A stretch of 6,856 nt of DNA from Verrucomicrobiota bacterium (GCA_003219395.1 QHOR01000055.1:1-6856); one strand, 5' to 3'. Positions 1 to 6,478 are shown, counted from the stretch's first letter. Notes: generated by a model not told the origin, from the sequence alone. Numbers and translations: made by a program.

Positions 1-360
1 TTCGCTCAGTAAAGCGCCTTCCGGTCCGTAGTGTTTCGGGTTCGAATTTTCGCAGTGTCCCGGGAGGCCGTGCGCACAAAAGAAACACGCGCCGCAGGCG
101 ATAGGAAAAGGCACCACAACGCGGTCACCTTTGCGGATGTTATTCACGTGAGGTCCGCTCTCTTCAACAATGCCCATGAACTCGTGTCCCATGGTCATAT
201 CTTTCAATTGCGGGAAGAATCCGTTATAGATGTGCAGATCCGAGCCGCAAATTGCGGTGGAGGTTACGCGCAGAATGACATCCTCGGGATGTTGTATCTT
301 CGGGTCGTCAACATCATTCACTTCGACGTGACCGGGCCGATGATAAACAACTGCTTTCAT
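1..360 (-). CDS. Zinc-dependent alcohol/formaldehyde dehydrogenase, N-terminal part (cut by window edge)
   Basis: The first 120 residues of a medium-chain zinc alcohol dehydrogenase can be read; the rest lies beyond base 1. The visible part is the GroES-like catalytic domain. It carries the catalytic-zinc residues Cys38 (in ICGSDLHIYNG) and His59-Glu60 (in GHEFMG). The structural-zinc cysteines are Cys89, Cys92, Cys95 and Cys103, in the stretch after GDRVVVPF. The NAD-binding Rossmann domain is outside the window. The family oxidises alcohols or formaldehyde with NAD(P) in the cytoplasm; the GSDLHIYNG and ACGACFFC pattern resembles proteins annotated as glutathione-independent formaldehyde dehydrogenase, but the substrate is an inference. 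The start is the ATG at 358-360, with an AGGA sequence nine bases upstream. The gene is transcribed away from the DUF4142 remnant. The family call is firm; the substrate is uncertain. Confidence 0.93.
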   Translation of the reverse strand, partial: MKAVVYHRPGHVEVNDVDDPKIQHPEDVILRVTSTAICGSDLHIYNGFFPQLKDMTMGHEFMGIVEESGPHVNNIRKGDRVVVPFPIACGACFFCAHGLPGHCENSNPKHYGPEGALLSE

Positions 361-498
361 ACCGTGCCATCCTAACAACGTCGTAGCCAAGTGATACGGT
401 TTGAAGTTTTTGTTTGTCGGCAGCGAAATATTCTGTCATCTGACGCCACTTGTGAGCGCGATTCATTAACAAGCAAGTTAGAACACGAGGAGCAAAGT

Positions 499-707
499 AT
501 GAATGGACGCGACCTAAAGAAGAAGCAAACCACGGTCGCGATCCGGACGTGAAAAAATTCGCTGATGACACAGCAAAGATAATCCAGGAGCACCTGGACC
601 TCGCGAAGCAAACTCAAACACGCTCAAATAGCAAGTCCGCCGATTCTGCGCCTGGGAAGCGGCACACTCGAGAGAGCATGCCGCTTAGTTTTGAGTTACC
701 GTTATAG
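499..707 (+). pseudogene. DUF4142 protein remnant (C-terminal end only, frameshifted)
   Basis: In the frame ending at the TAG 705-707, the translation around 516-600 reads EEANHGRDPDVKKFADD, then TAKIIQEHLDLAKQ. This matches from memory the last helix of DUF4142 proteins (DPxxKxFA followed by a conserved xxHL), a ferritin-like, usually exported family of unknown biochemical role. That frame has no start codon: it opens at 456 after a stop and upstream text does not resemble DUF4142. The only good start, ATG 499-501 with a GAGGAG ribosome site at 487-492, is in another frame and stops after 17 codons (552). Joining the two frames near 515-525 gives a DLKK-EEANHGRDPDV continuation, so one indel probably separates them. 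Only about 60 of the usual 170-200 residues remain, so this is a truncated, broken gene. An independent 17-codon peptide at 499-552 is possible but less likely. Confidence 0.6.
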
Positions 708-827
708 CGCCGCTCTCGCAGGCCGAATCGAATGAACCACAATTCTACGTTTCGGCGCGACTACGGCGATTGTGGCGAAGTGCTGTGTTCGAGATGGAAT
801 CAAAACCCCTGCACTTTCCACGAGCAG

Positions 828-1352
828 CTAGCGGCTTGAAGACGCGCCGGCCATTTCCGGTTCCATGAGTGCCTCCGGATTGACAATGTCTTCAGCCAAT
901 TTATTCAGAAGCTCATTTGTTTCGGATTCCTCGTCGAGCGTCTTTTGTAGAAGCTCTGCCGAACGGTCCTTGCCGAGTAGTTGAGCAAAGGTACGGACAC
1001 TGCCGTAGCCTGCGATTTCGTAATGCTCGACTTTCTGCGCGGCTACGATTATGCCAGCGTCAATCACCGATTCTTCCCCGTCTTCTCCAAGGATCTCCGA
1101 GCCTTCTTCAATCAATCCTTTCATGGCCTTACACGTCTTACCTTTTGGTTTCTCGTCTATCTCTTCGAAAACTTGGTCAAGCCGCTCGACGTGACCCTTG
1201 GTTTGTTCCAAGTGTTTTTCGAAGGCTTCCTTTAGGTCTTCTGATGCAGCAGCTTTTGCCATTTTCGGTAAGGCCTTCAACAGTTGCATCTCCGCATTGT
1301 ACAGATCGCGTAATTCGTTGGTGTAGAGTTTTTGTAGTGTATCCAGTTTCAT
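828..1352 (-). CDS. DUF892 (YciE/YciF-type) ferritin-like protein
   Basis: A 174-residue, almost wholly helical cytoplasmic protein of the DUF892 family, of normal length for it. The start LDTLQKLYTNELRDLYNAEMQ is the family signature (helix 1, residues 4-23, with Glu21). Helix 2 contains HLEQTKGHVERLDQVFEE (47-64), helix 3 contains KVEHYEIAGYGSVRTFAQLL (107-126), and helix 4 contains LDEESETNELLNKLAE (139-154). Glu21, Glu49, Glu109, Glu112 and Glu141 are candidates for a ferritin-like di-metal site, as in E. coli YciF; this is an inference. The family is widespread and stress-induced, with no established enzymatic reaction. The upstream GTG-type start at 1418 is rejected because the family begins at MKLDTLQ and purine-rich ribosome sites sit just upstream of 1352. 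A short, loose tail (ALMEPEMAGASSSR) ends the protein. It lies 180 bases downstream of the glycosyltransferase on the same strand, probably with its own promoter. Confidence 0.93.
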   Translation of the reverse strand: MKLDTLQKLYTNELRDLYNAEMQLLKALPKMAKAAASEDLKEAFEKHLEQTKGHVERLDQVFEEIDEKPKGKTCKAMKGLIEEGSEILGEDGEESVIDAGIIVAAQKVEHYEIAGYGSVRTFAQLLGKDRSAELLQKTLDEESETNELLNKLAEDIVNPEALMEPEMAGASSSR

Positions 1353-1355
1353 AAT

Positions 1356-1370
1356 CCCTCTTTTCTCCTC
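1356..1370 (-). promoter_or_regulatory. Ribosome binding site deciding the DUF892 start
   Basis: On the minus strand, GAGGAG (1365-1370) and GAGGG (1356-1360) precede the ATG at 1350-1352, twelve and three bases away. This purine-rich tract supports starting at MKLDTLQ rather than 22 codons earlier. GAGGAG is at the long end of useful spacing and GAGGG at the short end, so which pairs with the ribosome is unclear. Confidence 0.55.
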
Positions 1371-1444
1371 TCGTGTACCAAGTTGCGTTTGAATGTTGCG
1401 AGCCGGTGATTCCTGCACCGCCCCTAAGAAAGAAACGATGCGAA

Positions 1445-1460
1445 GCGCGCGAATGCGCGC
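1445..1460 (-). terminator. GC hairpin between glycosyltransferase and DUF892 genes (possible terminator)
   Basis: GCGCGC at 1445-1450 and GCGCGC at 1455-1460 form a perfect six-pair GC stem with a four-base loop. It lies 73 bases beyond the glycosyltransferase stop (minus strand) and 92 bases before the DUF892 start. On the minus strand the following sequence has only broken T runs (TTTCTTTC about 15 bases later), so intrinsic termination is possible but not clear. It would separate the two same-strand genes into two units. Confidence 0.3.
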
Positions 1461-1532
1461 CTTGGATTCACAATATTTTTGGAAGATTTCGCATCAGGCA
1501 AGTGAATTCAAAAACAACGCGATCCTGCCCGA

Positions 1533-2663
1533 TTAAGCCGTCAAGGTTCCATCGCTTGCGGCGGCCGTTGAATTGGATTCGTCCGTGCTTACCAGCGAGG
1601 CCGGAGGTGAGAAAACGTCACTCCGACTACTCGTGACGTTGCTGTCAATCAGCCGATTGTAAGCGTCAATATAATCGGTCGCCATCCGCCTGGCGGTGAA
1701 GCGCCTGTCAAAAACTTCCCTGCAATTGGCCCGATTAATATGACCAACCTGCTTAACTGCTTCCACTGCGCCGTCCAAGTCTCGGACGATGAATCCTGTT
1801 ACTCCGTCTTCCATCACCTCGGGAACAGACCCACTGTCGTAAGCGATCACTGGAGTGCCGCAAGCCATCGCCTCAATCATGACCAGCCCAAAAGGCTCCG
1901 GCCAATCGATTGGGAACAGCAATGCATAGGCATTTCCCAAAAATTCGTTCTTCTGTCGGTCGGTAATTTCGCCGATCCATTCCAGATGTGAGTCACTCAG
2001 CAGCGGTTCGACAGTCCGTTTGAAATAGCGTCTATCGGCCCGATCGACTTTGGCGGCTATCTTCAGCGGCATGTCGACGCGCTTTGCAATGTCAATGGCA
2101 CGAACAACTCCTTTTTCCGGGGAAATCCGTCCCAGAAAGGCGAGGTAATCGCCGCGATCAGGATAAAATCGAAATAGGTCCGCAGGCAATCCATGATAGA
2201 TCGTCGTATGCCAGTTCGCCGAAGCTATGGGTGCGCGTTGAGCATTCGAAATGGAGATGACTGGTACATCTCGAAACCGCTCGAATACCGGAACCAGGTC
2301 AGGAATGTCGAGACGTCCGTGCAAGGTCGTCACGTGCGGGAGAGTCAGGTAGCGAGACACTGCGAAATGAAAATATCCGGTGTGGAAGTGAATCACATCG
2401 AATTCATGAGCATGTTCCACTACGTGATCGATGAGCACCAATTCGCGAGCCATGGGATCTTTGCAGCGGTCGTTCTTACGAACCGACCGCCGGAATGGGG
2501 CGATAAGTCGCGCATTTGTGACCGAGTCGCCGCTCGCAAACAGAGTTACATCTTCGCCGCGCCGAACCAATTCTTCAGTCAAATAAGAGACAATGCGTTC
2601 GGTACCCCCATAATGTTTGGGAGGCACACTTTCGATCAGCGGCGCAACCTGAGCGATTCGCAT
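1533..2663 (-). CDS. Glycosyltransferase family 4 (GT-B fold, retaining)
   Basis: A complete 376-residue GT4 glycosyltransferase. The N-terminal acceptor-binding half begins MRIAQVAPLIESVPPKHYGG followed by TER (GGTER at 19-23), the usual opening of this subgroup, and contains HGRLDIP (115-121). The C-terminal nucleotide-sugar half has FLGRISPEKG (176-185) and the E-x7-E motif EPFGLVMIE with Glu256 and Glu264. It is followed by AMACGTPVIA and GSVPEVMEDGVTGF. The family transfers sugar from an NDP-sugar onto lipid, polysaccharide or small-molecule acceptors at the cytoplasmic membrane face; donor and acceptor cannot be told here. The ATG at 2661-2663 fits the family start and has AAGGGGG just upstream; a TTG start at 2690 would add nine unconserved residues. 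The last 35 or so residues are rich in Ser, Thr and Ala and look disordered. No other cell-wall or polysaccharide genes are adjacent, so its pathway is unknown. Confidence 0.95.
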   Translation of the reverse strand: MRIAQVAPLIESVPPKHYGGTERIVSYLTEELVRRGEDVTLFASGDSVTNARLIAPFRRSVRKNDRCKDPMARELVLIDHVVEHAHEFDVIHFHTGYFHFAVSRYLTLPHVTTLHGRLDIPDLVPVFERFRDVPVISISNAQRAPIASANWHTTIYHGLPADLFRFYPDRGDYLAFLGRISPEKGVVRAIDIAKRVDMPLKIAAKVDRADRRYFKRTVEPLLSDSHLEWIGEITDRQKNEFLGNAYALLFPIDWPEPFGLVMIEAMACGTPVIAYDSGSVPEVMEDGVTGFIVRDLDGAVEAVKQVGHINRANCREVFDRRFTARRMATDYIDAYNRLIDSNVTSSRSDVFSPPASLVSTDESNSTAAASDGTLTA

Positions 2664-3319
2664 TTTCCCCCTTTCTGTTGCGAGATCCAAGCTCCACCGA
2701 TGCCCCGCTTACCCGAAAATATTTCTCCGCCCCTGAATGCCCTCATTGCAACCATGACTCCTGATTCCCAAATATCTGTGCTTACGATTCGGACTCCGCT
2801 TGAGTTTTGGTTCTGATGTTTCGTCGAAAACTGAACAACATCTGCGTCAGTAAAGCTCAAACGAGAATTCCCGATGCAATGCACCTAGCCACTCGCAAAC
2901 AAAAATTACGAAGCCTTGAGCGGGAAGCCGACGACTCAGCGGTTCATTGCAGGTGCGTGCGCTGCCAATATCCTCAGTCTGACATCCGGCGACGCGGGTA
3001 GATGACCGTCATCAACAAAGAGTCACGATAACATAACATGTATTGGTGCGCACCCTTCCCATGAGTTACGTATGGGACATAGCACCGATCCTAAGTAGCT
3101 ATGTGCGGTCCAGGAGATCTGCACTAATAACCTACTGTTCAATCCCACAACCAACTGCAGGAAAATACTAGGTCATCCCGGATACCTGGTCGGTTGAAAG
3201 CAGTATTGCTAATAGTCCGCGACGAACTGCGTCAACAGTAAGATTCCACGCGTCCGATCGACGAATCACGTGCGCAACACAACTACGGGAACAGCTGTTA
3301 GGAAGAGAGAAATATAATT
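2664..3319. other. Gene-free gap with several inverted repeats
   Basis: No protein was recognised in this 656-base divergent gap in any frame. The longest open stretches (about 60-80 codons at 2636-2884 minus and 2807-3001 plus) have no familiar motif. The gap must hold the promoters of the glycosyltransferase (leftward) and the membrane protein gene (rightward), but I found no convincing -35/-10 pair. A TATAAT at 3313-3318 touches the ATG at 3320 and lacks a -35, so it is not called. Several short inverted repeats cluster at 3001-3104 (see separate entry). The rest looks like unstructured or heavily decayed sequence. Confidence 0.5.
3001..3104. repeat. Cluster of four short inverted repeats
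   Basis: Within about 100 bases there are four dyads. GATGAC-C-GTCATC lies at 3001-3013. The perfect palindrome GGTGCGCACC lies at 3045-3054. TCCCAT and ATGGGA pair at 3057-3062 and 3072-3077 around a nine-base loop. ACATAGC and GCTATGT pair at 3077-3083 and 3098-3104 around a 14-base loop. The last two are adjacent and share one base. They could be operator sites, part of a small structured RNA, or chance. No ribosome site or terminator T tract is associated. Confidence 0.35.
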
Positions 3320-4084
3320 ATGGTAAGAACTAACCACGTAGCAACAACAGAGATGTCGGCACCAACTGGACAGCGACGAGTCGGGAAACGTACTACGGTT
3401 TCGGTCGGCCGTTCGCTCGGATCTCTTGGGGGGCGATCTGTGCAGGAGCAGTAGTTGCGCTCGCGACGCAGCTCGTGTTGACGCTCATCGGTGGGGCCAT
3501 TGGCCTGGCGACGTTAAGTCCAGCTACAGGGCAATCGCCCAGTGGCACAGCGCTGGGACTTGGTGCTGCGATATGGCTGGTAATTAGCAGTTTGATTTCG
3601 TTGTTCGTGGCCGGCTACGTTGCGGGGCTACTCGGCGGCACATTCAACGGCTGGCGACAAGGCCTGGCTACTTGGGCTACCCTCACGACGCTAACTCTTC
3701 TGCTATTAGCGACAGCCGCTGGGGAACTTGTGGGTGCTGCCTCGGGTGTCGGTGCTTTCGCTGTTAGTAACAGCGATAAGATGTCGCGAACGCAATTGCC
3801 GCCGACTGTCCAGCAACAAGTTGACCAGATAGCTGGGCAAGCTAGACAGACTATGGATCAAACCGCAGCTCAGGCGCAGGCAATGACACCTGAGCAGCGA
3901 CAGGCGCAAGCGCGGGATCTCGGGCAACGTGCTGCCAAAGGCGGCGCCCGCCGGAACTGGCGCTGCCGCGATTCTGATCCTTGGCGCCGTGGCAGCGGCG
4001 ATCGGTGGCAAAGTTGGCCAGAGATTACCATTTGCGGATACGCAGATCGAAGAAGAAGAGCGGATGGAGGCAGTTAGGAAATAG
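3320..4084 (+). pseudogene. Multi-pass membrane protein (PhnA-like type), broken by two offsetting frameshifts
   Basis: The middle frame (codons from 3334 to 4077) holds a recognisable membrane protein. ETYYGFGRPFARISWGA leads into TM1 (about 3430-3510), TM2 follows around 3568-3640 and TM3 around 3670-3750. A Gln/Ala-rich segment (AQAQAMTPEQRQAQARDLGQ) occupies about 3793-3930. This resembles membrane proteins often annotated 'PhnA-like'; the role is unknown. The frame has no start codon upstream of TM1 (it opens after a stop at 3331-3333; the first in-frame GTG, 3475, falls inside TM1). The ATG at 3320 is in another frame that stops at 3452-3454. At the 3' end, beyond about 3940, the middle frame becomes Arg/Trp-rich. 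The frame of the original ATG instead gives a fourth TM (AAAILILGAVAAAIGGKVGQ) and an acidic tail IEEEERMEAVRK ending at TAG 4082-4084. So start and end share one frame while the centre is shifted. Either the gene is decaying or the assembly has two indel errors. Without correction, only 3475-4077 is translatable. Confidence 0.65.
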
Positions 4085-4161
4085 CTTGGGGCCGCCCAGT
4101 TAGACGAGGGACGAGGCGAACGACATACCGCGAGCACGGCCCCTCCGAAAAACTGCCGTTG

Positions 4162-4194
4162 CTGCCAGCTGGCAGACAGCGGTACCGTCCGCTG
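4162..4194. terminator. Paired hairpins in convergent gap (possible two-way terminator)
   Basis: The gap between the convergent membrane-protein genes (4085-4288) contains a perfect 14-base palindrome, CTGCCAGCTGGCAG at 4162-4175. CAGCGG and CCGCTG follow at 4177-4182 and 4189-4194, forming a stem around TACCGT. The position between two converging genes suits transcription termination in both directions. There is no T run next to either stem, so an intrinsic terminator is not shown; the structures could instead be an extragenic repeat. Nothing else was recognised in the gap. Confidence 0.3.
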
Positions 4195-4288
4195 CATCAG
4201 GGGAGTTGCTTTGCGCGCGGCATAGGTGTCGCTTCTGACAACGCTAAGCAGCAATAACGCGCGACGGATGCCGGTTTAAGTGGTCGTC

Positions 4289-5224
4289 CTAGCCTCTCTC
4301 AATTTCCTTTGTTTCAATGCGCACTGCGTACTCCGATGGCTCAAATTCCCGACCGGCCCTAGCCGCATAAACTTGAGTGAACTCGCCGCCAAAGAGGAGA
4401 ATTTGCGACGAATAATACACCCAGAGTAACAACGTGATGAGCGAGCTGGCTGCTCCATACGCTGAACCGGCAGCGGCGCTGCCCAGGTACAACCCCAACA
4501 GCCATTTGCCGATGCCGAACAAGACGGCAGTAATCACGGCACCAATCCAAACATCGCGCCATTGGATCTCGACGTCCGGAAGGAATTTAAAAATCATGGC
4601 GAAGAGGAAAACGACAACAGCAAAATCAAAAATAACATAAACAGCTAGAGCGACGACAATTCCGCCGGGCAAAACCGATTGTACGTAATGACTAAATCCT
4701 TTCAGCAGAGCTTCGATCGCCAGTGAGACGAGCAACAAAAAGCAAATGCCGGCAACCATGGCGAACGAAAGAAAGCGGCTTCGCAGAAATCCCCACATAC
4801 CCGTCCCAGGTTTTGCTTTCACACCCCAAATCGTGTTCAGGGCATCCTGGAGTTGACCGAACACGCCACTTGCGCCGAATAGCGCCAGCGCGATGCCGAT
4901 GACGGTGGCGAGTGTGCTTTTGCCAGGCTGTGAAGCTTTCTGAGCAATGTTCTGTACCACCTGAACAGCGCTGGGGTCGAGAAAGTAACTCATCTGCTGC
5001 GTGATCTTATTCCAGGCACCAGCAGGATCGTCTCGGAAAACGACGCCTATGATCGCGAGCAGTACCAGGACGAGCGGCGCGAGCGAAAAAACTGTGTAAT
5101 AAGCGAGTGCGGCTCCTAGTTGCGGCGCCTTGTCTTCCAGCCATTCCTGAAATGTTTGCTTCAACAGGCTAAAAGCCTCGCCAAAAAAAGATGCCGATTC
5201 CTGTGAATTACCCTGATTGGTCAC
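4289..5224 (-). CDS. YihY/BrkB-family inner-membrane protein
   Basis: A complete 311-residue membrane protein of the YihY/virulence factor BrkB family (once misnamed RNase BN), of normal length. A short cytoplasmic N-terminus leads to the family motif GAALAYYTVFSLAPLVLV (37-54) in TM1. Further hydrophobic segments lie at about 103-123, 151-172, 187-214, 224-247 and 257-281, giving six TMs. The conserved last segment is YGAASSLITLLLWVYYSSQI (256-275), followed by LLFGGEFTQVYA. A polar tail (REFEPSEYAVRIETKEIERG) follows. The family is thought to act in the cytoplasmic membrane, possibly in transport, without a settled substrate. The start is GTG at 5222-5224, supported by GAGG seven bases upstream (5232-5235) and by lack of an in-frame ATG near the family start. 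It is divergent from the DNA ligase gene, with 136 bases between them. Confidence 0.95.
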   Translation of the reverse strand: MTNQGNSQESASFFGEAFSLLKQTFQEWLEDKAPQLGAALAYYTVFSLAPLVLVLLAIIGVVFRDDPAGAWNKITQQMSYFLDPSAVQVVQNIAQKASQPGKSTLATVIGIALALFGASGVFGQLQDALNTIWGVKAKPGTGMWGFLRSRFLSFAMVAGICFLLLVSLAIEALLKGFSHYVQSVLPGGIVVALAVYVIFDFAVVVFLFAMIFKFLPDVEIQWRDVWIGAVITAVLFGIGKWLLGLYLGSAAAGSAYGAASSLITLLLWVYYSSQILLFGGEFTQVYAARAGREFEPSEYAVRIETKEIERG

Positions 5225-5231
5225 GAGAAGA

Positions 5232-5235
5232 CCTC
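5232..5235 (-). promoter_or_regulatory. Ribosome binding site supporting the GTG start of the YihY/BrkB gene
   Basis: GAGG on the minus strand lies seven bases before the GTG at 5222-5224, an ideal spacing. No in-frame ATG precedes the conserved TM1, so this site decides the non-ATG start. Confidence 0.6.
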
Positions 5236-5302
5236 GAATAATATTCGCGCGTAGTCGCTAGTTTGGCTCTCGCAATCAAACGTCTGCCGGCTCGCCGAGC
5301 CG
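5235..5302. promoter_or_regulatory. Divergent promoter region with two dyads (YihY/BrkB and DNA ligase)
   Basis: The 136-base divergent gap (5225-5360) carries the AT-rich dyad CGAATA-A-TATTCG at 5235-5247 and the GC-rich hairpin CGGCTC-GCC-GAGCCG at 5288-5302. The first overlaps the ribosome site of the leftward gene, so it could be an operator or a 5' leader structure. The second could be a shared operator or a leader hairpin of the ligase mRNA. I could not place a convincing -35/-10 pair for either gene. Confidence 0.3.
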
Positions 5303-5360
5303 TCTGGCTGCGTGATTAAAAGGGGTCCCAGTTGGTTTTGGATTGCGAATTGATGAAAGA

Positions 5361-6386
5361 ATGCTCTTAAAGCCGCCGTTGCCGCCGATGGAAGCTCGTT
5401 CAGTTGAACAAATTCCGACTGAGGATGGCTGGCAATACGAACCGAAGTGGGATGGCTTTCGCTGTATTGCATTTCGTGACGATGAGCAGGTTTATTTGCA
5501 ATCAAAGAACGGTCAGCCGTTCGCGCGCTATTTTCCCGATGTTGCGAACGCGGTCGGTGCATTGGCCGCGAAACAATTTGTAGCTGATGGCGAGCTTGTT
5601 GTGCCCGTGAGCGGCGCGCTTTCCTTCGATGAATTGCAACTCCGTTTGCACCCAGCCGCTAGTCGTGTGGCTAAACTCGCCAAAGCTCATCCAGCCACGT
5701 ACATCGTTTTCGATCTGCTCGCGGTGAAGGATGGATCTTATTTGAAGCAGCCATTGCGCGAACGTCGGCAACTTCTCGAAGAATTCGCGCGTACCAGTTT
5801 TAAATCCGCCGGAAATGTCCGGCTTTCTCCGGCGACGACGGATCTCGAAATCGCGAGGGCATGGTTCAAAAAAACTGGAGGCGATCTTGACGGAATAATG
5901 GCGAAGCGCCTGGATGCTGCCTATGCTTCAGGCGAGCGGACCGCAGCTGTTAAGGTAAAACAGATCCGCACAGCCGATTGTGTTATCGGCGGATTTCGAT
6001 ACGCCACCGGGGCACGCGTCATCGGATCGCTCTTGCTCGGCCTTTACGGGGAGGACGGGCTGCTTCATCACGTCGGATTCACATCCGCTTTCACCAAACA
6101 ACAACGCCGCGAGCTGACGACAAAATTTGAAGCGCTAAAAAAAAAGCCGGGATTCACTGGCAACGCCCCCGGTGGACCGAGCCGCTGGAGCACCGAACGC
6201 ACCGGCGAATGGGAGCCAGTTGATCCACGAATTGTCGTCGAAGTTGCCTACGATCATTTTACCGGTGGTAGATTTCGCCACGGCACGAAGATTGTTCGAT
6301 GGCGATCCGACAAAGATCCGCGTCAGTGCACGATCGATCAGGTGGAACACCGCGAAGGCAAATCGCTCAAGCTCCTGCAGCGCTGA
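5361..6386 (+). CDS. ATP-dependent DNA ligase, LigC/LigD-ligase-domain type
   Basis: A complete 341-residue stand-alone ATP-dependent DNA ligase. Motif I is YEPKWDGFR (26-34) with Lys29 as the expected AMP-accepting lysine. Then come SKNGQPFARYFP (48-59), motif III-like DGELVV (76-81), YIVFDLLA (114-121), motif IV DGIMAKR (177-183) and motif V VKVKQIRTADCVIGGF (197-212). The C-terminal OB-fold includes EWEPVDPRIVVEVAYDHFTG and RHGTKIVRWRSDKDPRQC. It seals nicks in DNA using ATP; relatives (mycobacterial LigC, ligase domain of LigD) act in repair alongside the NAD-dependent replicative ligase. No polymerase, nuclease or Ku gene is in the window. The ATG at 5361 fits the family start better than a TTG at 5343; the ribosome site is weak (GAAAG directly upstream). 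It is divergent from the YihY gene and convergent with the Rieske gene. All catalytic motifs look intact. Confidence 0.95.
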   Translation: MLLKPPLPPMEARSVEQIPTEDGWQYEPKWDGFRCIAFRDDEQVYLQSKNGQPFARYFPDVANAVGALAAKQFVADGELVVPVSGALSFDELQLRLHPAASRVAKLAKAHPATYIVFDLLAVKDGSYLKQPLRERRQLLEEFARTSFKSAGNVRLSPATTDLEIARAWFKKTGGDLDGIMAKRLDAAYASGERTAAVKVKQIRTADCVIGGFRYATGARVIGSLLLGLYGEDGLLHHVGFTSAFTKQQRRELTTKFEALKKKPGFTGNAPGGPSRWSTERTGEWEPVDPRIVVEVAYDHFTGGRFRHGTKIVRWRSDKDPRQCTIDQVEHREGKSLKLLQR

Positions 6387-6416
6387 ACGGACGCTCGAAA
6401 ACCGCGTTTGGAAGTC

Positions 6417-6478
6417 CGGCATCTCTGCCGAACTCGGCTGGCAGGCTGCCAGCCTGCCGAATGAAGCTGGAAGCTTCA
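6417..6478. repeat. Three adjacent hairpins, REP-like extragenic repeat
   Basis: In the 206-base gap between the convergent ligase and Rieske genes, three inverted repeats follow each other. CGGCA-TCTC-TGCCG lies at 6417-6430. A double palindrome lies at 6436-6458, where GGCTGGC-AGGCT-GCCAGCC (6436-6454) overlaps GGCAGGCT-GCC-AGCCTGCC (6440-6458), so two alternative stems are possible. TGAAGCT-GGA-AGCTTCA lies at 6462-6478. All arms are perfect. Position between gene ends and the CTGGCAGGCTGCCAGCC-type core resemble dispersed REP-type repeats known from several bacterial groups; that it is repeated elsewhere in this genome is an inference. It may also end transcription from both sides, although there is no T run. 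Confidence 0.6.

Noticed and set aside
770..827. GTTCGAGA-containing stretch resembling a tRNA T-loop
   Set aside because: No acceptor, D-arm or anticodon stem could be built around it.
2807..3001. 64-residue plus-strand frame in the large gap
   Set aside because: No ribosome site, no domain, and composition unlike the real genes; treated as chance.
3313..3318. TATAAT just before the ATG at 3320 as a -10 box
   Set aside because: It touches the start codon, and the expected -35 position (about 3290-3295) reads AACAGC, far from consensus.
3475..4077. Complete 200-residue gene starting at GTG 3475
   Set aside because: The start would fall inside the first transmembrane segment and remove the conserved RISWGA lead-in, and the 3' end reads as frameshifted text. 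It is treated as part of the broken gene at 3320-4084.
3706..4254. 182-residue minus-strand frame opposite the membrane protein
   Set aside because: Its Ser/Arg-rich, low-complexity composition is typical of an antisense shadow; the plus strand holds real transmembrane coding sequence.
5221..5562. 113-residue minus-strand frame whose TGA overlaps the GTG start of the YihY gene, as in a coupled operon
   Set aside because: It overlaps the 5' end of the clear ligase gene on the opposite strand, has no recognisable domain, and its product is not membrane- or enzyme-like. The stop/start overlap is most likely chance.
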